NCBI GenBank assembly: GCA_900542675.1
Contig: UQOT01000001.1
Coordinates: forward strand, 39,903-103,902
From: an uncultured Eubacteriales bacterium
GTDB taxonomy: Bacteria; Bacillota; Clostridia; Monoglobales; Monoglobaceae
Direction: 5' to 3'
DNA length: 64,000 nucleotides
The notes under the pieces are model-generated. The model ran no database searches and was not told the DNA's origin. It saw only the letters and a program-made list of their open reading frames with translations. Shown here piece by piece: positions 59,945 through 64,000 of the stretch. Numbering within the stretch: the stretch's first letter is position 1; each line of letters opens with the position of its first letter. A program made the translations under genes and the position numbers.

Positions 59945-61600
59945 CTATTTTGTGCGGTTTATCGCACTGAGCAGCGCAATTATTGACGCGTTTATGATAT
60001 CGTCATGAATACCTACGCCCCACGTTACATTGCCGTAAGCGTCGGACAGACCGATATACGCGCACGCCTTTGAGTTTGAACCCGTGCTTACCGCGTGCTC
60101 CTCATACGTCTCTATTGTATACTTGCCCTTAAGCTTGTCGCTGAACGCGTTGGTCGCCGCGTCAAGACGACCGTTGCCGTTGCCGGTAATTACAGACTTT
60201 TCGCCCTTATTCTCAACCGTCACGTGCGCAATTATGCCGTCCTTCTGCTCAAAGTGCGCCTCAAGCATCTTAAGCGGACTTTCAACATTAACGTAATTCT
60301 CTTTAAATATATTAAATATCTCATCGGGCTGAAGCTCCTTGTGCAGATGGTCCGAAACACTCTTGACCATATAGCCGAAGTCCTCGCGCATTTTCTTAGG
60401 AATATTAAAGCCGAAGCGCTGCTCCATAAGATAGCCTATTCCGCCCTTACCCGACTGGCTGTTTATGCGGATAACGTCGCCCTCATACTCACGGCCCAAA
60501 TCCTTCGGGTCAAGCGGGAGGTACGGCACAGTCCATGTATCGTCGTTTGACTCCTCGCGGCACTTCATACCCTTTGCGATAGCGTCCTGATGCGAACCGC
60601 TGAACGCCGCGAACACAAGCTTGCCTCCGTACGGCTGACGCGGGTCAACACGCATACCCGTAAGTCTCTCGTATGTCTCGACAACCTCGGGCATATTTGA
60701 AAAGTCAAGCTTCGGGTCAACACCGTGCGAGAACATATTAAGCGCAAGCGTTACGATATCCACGTTACCCGTTCTTTCGCCGTTACCGAACAACGTACCC
60801 TCTACGCGGTCAGCGCCCGCAAGAAGTCCGAGCTCGGTATCCGCCACACCGCAGCCGCGGTCATTGTGCGGATGGAGCGACAGAACAACGCTGTCACGGC
60901 GGTTCATATTCTCACTCATATACTCAATCTGACTTGCATATACGTGCGGCAGCGACATTTCAACCGTTACAGGCAGGTTGATTATAACCTTTCTGTCGGG
61001 CGTCGGCTCCCACACATCAATAACTGCATTGCAGACCTCAAGCGCATACTCGGGCTCCGTTCCCGTAAAGCTCTCGGGGCTGTATTCAAACAGGAAGTTA
61101 CCCTCGGTCTCATCCGCGAGACGCTTTAAGAGCTTAGCGCCGTCTATCGCAATCTGCTTAATTTCCTCTTTTGACTTCTTAAACACCTGCTCACGCTGAG
61201 CGATGGAAGTCGAGTTATACACGTGAACTATTGCCTTCTTAGCGCCGTCTAAAGCATCGAAGGTCTTTTTAATTATATGTTCACGCGCCTGCGTCAGCAC
61301 CTGAATTGTAACGTCGTCGGGAATTAAATTATCCTCTATCAATCTGCGGAGAAAGAGATACTCCGTCTCCGAAGCCGCAGGAAAACCGACTTCAATTTCC
61401 TTAAAGCCAAGCTTACAGAGATATGTAAAAAACTCCAACTTCTCATCAAGACTCATAGGTACCACTAACGCCTGATTTCCGTCTCTTAGGTCTACGCTGC
61501 ACCATACGGGCGCCTTTTCAACCGCGTCTTTCTCTGCCCATTTTAAAGATTTAACGGGCGGCATAAAATAGCCTTTTTTATACTTGTTAAAGTTCTTCAT
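59945..61600 (-). CDS. leuA: 2-isopropylmalate synthase
   Basis: About 551 residues, the long LeuA form. The catalytic TIM barrel (about 25-320) has SVDLRDGNQALVVPM and FKEIEVGFPAASETEY, and metal-binding SLHPHNDRGCG. The C-terminal regulatory domain (about 425-551) ends with AVSTGSNSKACAYIGL, the leucine feedback region. It condenses 2-oxoisovalerate with acetyl-CoA in leucine synthesis. I start at the ATG at 61600; a GTG at 61612 sits too close to GGAGG. A promoter precedes it, and no leucine T-box or leader peptide is visible in the short leader. Other leu genes are not adjacent. Confidence 0.95.
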   Translation of the reverse strand: MKNFNKYKKGYFMPPVKSLKWAEKDAVEKAPVWCSVDLRDGNQALVVPMSLDEKLEFFTYLCKLGFKEIEVGFPAASETEYLFLRRLIEDNLIPDDVTIQVLTQAREHIIKKTFDALDGAKKAIVHVYNSTSIAQREQVFKKSKEEIKQIAIDGAKLLKRLADETEGNFLFEYSPESFTGTEPEYALEVCNAVIDVWEPTPDRKVIINLPVTVEMSLPHVYASQIEYMSENMNRRDSVVLSLHPHNDRGCGVADTELGLLAGADRVEGTLFGNGERTGNVDIVTLALNMFSHGVDPKLDFSNMPEVVETYERLTGMRVDPRQPYGGKLVFAAFSGSHQDAIAKGMKCREESNDDTWTVPYLPLDPKDLGREYEGDVIRINSQSGKGGIGYLMEQRFGFNIPKKMREDFGYMVKSVSDHLHKELQPDEIFNIFKENYVNVESPLKMLEAHFEQKDGIIAHVTVENKGEKSVITGNGNGRLDAATNAFSDKLKGKYTIETYEEHAVSTGSNSKACAYIGLSDAYGNVTWGVGIHDDIINASIIALLSAINRTK

Positions 61601-61656
61601 AAATATAAACACTTCCTCCTTTCGGAATTATCTGATTTTAAAATCACTATTTGACT

Positions 61657-61685
61657 ATTATAACATAAATACATCTGTTTTGCAA
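61657..61685 (-). promoter_or_regulatory. SigA-type promoter of leuA
   Basis: Minus-strand TTGCAA (61680-61685), a 17-base spacer and TATAAT (61657-61662), about 50 bases before the start. Confidence 0.78.
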
Positions 61686-61711
61686 CATATATTTTTGCTT
61701 CCGCTCAAAGT

Positions 61712-61740
61712 TTGACAAAACGCCGTCCGTTGGGTATAAT
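61712..61740 (+). promoter_or_regulatory. SigA-type promoter of the DNRLRE-repeat protein gene
   Basis: Consensus TTGACA (61712-61717), a 17-base spacer and TATAAT (61735-61740), divergent from and close to the leuA promoter. Confidence 0.82.
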
Positions 61741-61798
61741 ATAGAGTATATTATATGGTGGATTTTGATGTATATGAGCCTGAAAGGCGGTATATGAA

Positions 61799-63346
61799 TT
61801 GAGCGGAAGGTTAAGCAAAATTATCGGCTGCGCAATCGCGCTGCTTATTGCACTCGGCAGTATCCCCGTGAGCCTGCTCTATTTCACTACGCCTATTGTC
61901 GCCGAGGGTCAGCTTATAAAGCTATACCCCACAAACGACACCTTTGTATACAGCGAAGCCAAAAACAAAAGCCGCGAAAGGCTGGATGAGAAAAACGACA
62001 TTATCGGCAATTATTGGAACACCTACTATAAATTTGATTTATCCGCACTCGGCGCCGCAGGGAAAAACGACGTCGGCAACGCGAAGCTTCGTCTTTTCAT
62101 AAAAAGCAGCGGCATTGACCCGAACAAGACCGAGGACAGCTCGTTTTGCGTAAACTATCTTGAAAACAACAATTGGAGCGAGAATATGAGCTGGATGTCA
62201 AAGCCGAGCGGTGAGGAGCAGTATATATGCACTGCAAGCGCCGCGGGGGATAACTCGATACTGCAAATTGACATAACGGAATTCATAAAAAAGGCGTCGG
62301 AATTTGACGACAGAACCATAACGCTAAAACTCAGTCCGACCGTGAGCACAGATACACCGGTCACTGTTGCCTCGGTATATTCGGACGACCCGTCGATGCG
62401 CCCGTGCCTTAAAATATCACTCAGCGATGCGAGCGACTCGGAGCTTACGACACCGAGCAAGGCAAGCCTTAATGCGGACGCATATGTTTCAAAGGCAGCG
62501 CCCGACAAGTCGGCTGAAGAACTTTTAAGTCTGAATAACGGATATCTTGCAGTCGATAACGGCAGCGCGGCATATCTTAAATTTAATCTTGAACCGCGCA
62601 ACATTCTCGGCGCGGTAAAAAAAGCGGTGCTTAAACTGCGCCCATCCGTCCAATCCTCAAACACAAAAATTGACGTGTATTACCTCAAGAACAACAATTG
62701 GAACACAGGCTCGCTCACCTATAACAACCGCCCTGAGGGCGAAGCTAAACTTATTCACAGCTATAACGGCATAAACATCGGCGGCGGACTTGATATTGAT
62801 GTCACAGAATATGTATACGACCTTATTCGCCGCGGAGAATATACTATGAGCCTTATACTGGACGGCACAAACTCAGACCCCGCATCTACCGACACGGCAT
62901 CGTTTTATTCGAGTATGAGCGGCTTCGGTGCGCCAAACCTTGTGATAGACGTGACAGACAACCCCGAGGAAACCGCCATTGCGGAGGCAAAAGCAAATAT
63001 TTTGGGCAAAAATACCTCTCCGGGCAGCATAATCTATGATTTGCCGAGCAGCTATACCGCAGAAAACGGTCTTAGGGTTAACATAAAATGGATGGCAAAC
63101 GGCGAATTTTCACTTCTTAATCTGCCGAATATTTTAAAAAGCGGCTTTTCTCCGATATCGCAGTGGGGCAAAATCACACGCCCTGCATATCTTGAAAACC
63201 CCATTTCCGTCAGAACAAAAGCCGAACTTAGCGCCGGCGGAAGCACCGACACAAAAACTATGACGCTTACAATAATGCCCGAATTCGGTATGCCCGGCAG
63301 ACTTGACCCGCTAAAACGCGCCCTAAACGACGCCTCGAGCAAATAA
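61799..63346 (+). CDS. Secreted protein with two DNRLRE-type beta-sandwich repeats
   Basis: A 515-residue exported protein. The signal peptide or anchor lies at about 8-35. Two related modules follow (about 40-210 and 225-385). Each starts with a Tyr/Asp-rich strand, contains AxLKFNL or YYKFDLS, then NNNW..(S/T)x4(N/K)(R/K)P, and closes with D(V/I)TE(F/Y), as in DNRLRE modules that bind or decorate polysaccharides. The last 130 residues (about 390-515) look like an Ig-like wall domain. No catalytic domain is seen. The start appears to be TTG at 61799, nine bases after AAGGCGG. Probable role: carbohydrate binding or structural surface protein. Confidence 0.85.
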   Translation: MSGRLSKIIGCAIALLIALGSIPVSLLYFTTPIVAEGQLIKLYPTNDTFVYSEAKNKSRERLDEKNDIIGNYWNTYYKFDLSALGAAGKNDVGNAKLRLFIKSSGIDPNKTEDSSFCVNYLENNNWSENMSWMSKPSGEEQYICTASAAGDNSILQIDITEFIKKASEFDDRTITLKLSPTVSTDTPVTVASVYSDDPSMRPCLKISLSDASDSELTTPSKASLNADAYVSKAAPDKSAEELLSLNNGYLAVDNGSAAYLKFNLEPRNILGAVKKAVLKLRPSVQSSNTKIDVYYLKNNNWNTGSLTYNNRPEGEAKLIHSYNGINIGGGLDIDVTEYVYDLIRRGEYTMSLILDGTNSDPASTDTASFYSSMSGFGAPNLVIDVTDNPEETAIAEAKANILGKNTSPGSIIYDLPSSYTAENGLRVNIKWMANGEFSLLNLPNILKSGFSPISQWGKITRPAYLENPISVRTKAELSAGGSTDTKTMTLTIMPEFGMPGRLDPLKRALNDASSK

Positions 63347-63540
63347 GCGTATTATCCCCCCTTTAAATGGGGTTTGGGGCAAAGCCCCAATCGGCTTCCC
63401 CGAAGGGGAAGATAACGGCGCTCGGGTTCGGCGAGCGCAACAGGGTCTGGCGACGCTATCTGCAATTTTAATTGAAAGCAGCTTCTTCGACACGCTGAAA
63501 CCCCCGTTTAACGGGGTTAATATAAAAAGAGGAATAATAA
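63347..63540. other. Spacer with several hairpins
   Basis: GGGGTTTGGGG/CCCC-type and CTTCCCC/GGGGAAG stems near 63370-63410 could end the preceding transcript, and AACCCC/GGGGTT lies near 63519-63537 just before the transporter. No gene is seen. Confidence 0.45.
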
Positions 63541-64000
63541 ATGATACAAATAAACAACAAAACAAAAGGTATACTCTGCATAATTTTATCGGCATTCTGC
63601 TTTGCATTTATGAGCACATTTGTCAAGCTTGCGGGCGACTTGCCTTCTATGCAAAAAAGCTTTTTCAGAAACGCAGTTGCGCTTATATTCGCATCCGCTA
63701 TGCTTTTAAAATCAGAGGAAAAATTCAAGTTTCAAAAGCGCAACCTGCCGTATCTCATAATGCGTGCGTTCTTCGGCACCGTCGGCCTTATCTGCAATTT
63801 TTACGCAATAGACAAGCTCGTACTTGCCGATGCGTCAATCTTAAACAAGCTGTCGCCGTTTTTTGCGATAATATTCTCTTATATAATACTAAAAGAAAAA
63901 GTCAGCTTTACTCAGGGCGCGGCGGTTATTGTTGCATTCATCGGCGCTATGTTCGTAATAAAGCCGACAGGCATCAGCTTCAATATCGGCAGCGTCGCGG
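63541..64000 (+). CDS. EamA/DMT-family transporter (partial, cut by right edge)
   Basis: The reading frame is open from the ATG at 63541 (AGAGGA upstream) to the window edge, giving 153 residues with about five membrane helices. GILCIILSAFCFAFMSTFVK and FFRNAVALIFASAML open the first EamA repeat, and LSPFFAIIFSYIILKEKVS with AFIGAMFVIKP ends it, the classic pattern of ten-helix drug/metabolite transporters. The second repeat is outside the window. Substrate cannot be predicted for this family. Confidence 0.9.
   Translation, partial: MIQINNKTKGILCIILSAFCFAFMSTFVKLAGDLPSMQKSFFRNAVALIFASAMLLKSEEKFKFQKRNLPYLIMRAFFGTVGLICNFYAIDKLVLADASILNKLSPFFAIIFSYIILKEKVSFTQGAAVIVAFIGAMFVIKPTGISFNIGSVA

Noticed and set aside
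61600..61660. Leucine T-box or leader peptide before leuA
   Set aside because: The leader is only about 50 bases long, with no T-box motif and no leucine-rich short frame.

Overview
The window looks like a chromosomal segment of an anaerobic, spore-forming member of the Clostridia that degrades plant cell-wall pectin. The sporulation sigma factor SigG, a SPOCS/LysM protein behind a SigE-type promoter, rubrerythrin, many [4Fe-4S] proteins and a glutamate synthase split into five genes point to an anaerobic spore former. Two giant secreted pectin methylesterase proteins, S-layer-homology (SLH) anchoring and Pro/Ser/Ala linkers resemble pectin specialists such as Monoglobus. That genus-level comparison is inference from architecture only.

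Layout. 1-7803, all on the minus strand: a cell-surface polysaccharide operon (signal peptidase-like protein, priming sugar-phosphate transferase, UDP-sugar dehydrogenase, Hpt protein, Wzx-type flippase, two GT4 glycosyltransferases, and a CDP-glycerol glycerophosphotransferase cut by the left edge). 8268-23299: a pectin locus with an SLH-anchored CE8 pectin methylesterase (2424 aa), a decayed GH95 paralogue, and a GH95-CE8 fusion enzyme (2135 aa). 23949-30954: the conserved housekeeping block glmU-pth-mfd-prsA. 31346-34291: a copper-response unit with a CsoR operator inside the promoter, csoR, and copA whose reading frame runs on into a CopZ-like domain. 34305-36400: a GH43 enzyme followed by a second, badly decayed GH95 relic. 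36469-41043: sporulation and stress genes (SPOCS-LysM, rubrerythrin, D,D-carboxypeptidase, sigG). 41229-46938, plus strand: aldo/keto reductase with ferredoxin tail, zinc-ribbon membrane protein, gltX, and a MetRS-like class I tRNA ligase. 47480-48685: ftsZ. 49242-54313: the five-gene glutamate synthase operon with a promoter and an attenuator-like leader. 54475-59892: a hybrid histidine kinase and an SLH-carrying M13 metallopeptidase. 59945-64000: leuA, a divergent DNRLRE-repeat secreted protein, and an EamA transporter cut by the right edge.

How the parts fit together. Secreted CE8 de-esterifies pectin, while GH95 and GH43 would trim side chains; two GH95 relics suggest recent duplication and loss in this enzyme family. 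SLH domains occur in the CE8 giant and in the M13 peptidase, so both are probably displayed on the cell wall. The envelope polysaccharide operon may supply the wall polymer that SLH domains bind, but nothing here proves that.

The most notable observations are: a signal peptidase-like protein with serine where the catalytic lysine should be; an in-frame copA-copZ fusion that keeps an internal ribosome binding site; a GH95-CE8 enzyme fusion with two dead relatives nearby; a candidate ANTAR-type hairpin/terminator switch before glutamate synthase; a MetRS-like protein without a normal KMSKS motif; and a family of dispersed intergenic repeats. No CRISPR array, tRNA, rRNA, prophage or intact insertion sequence was seen.
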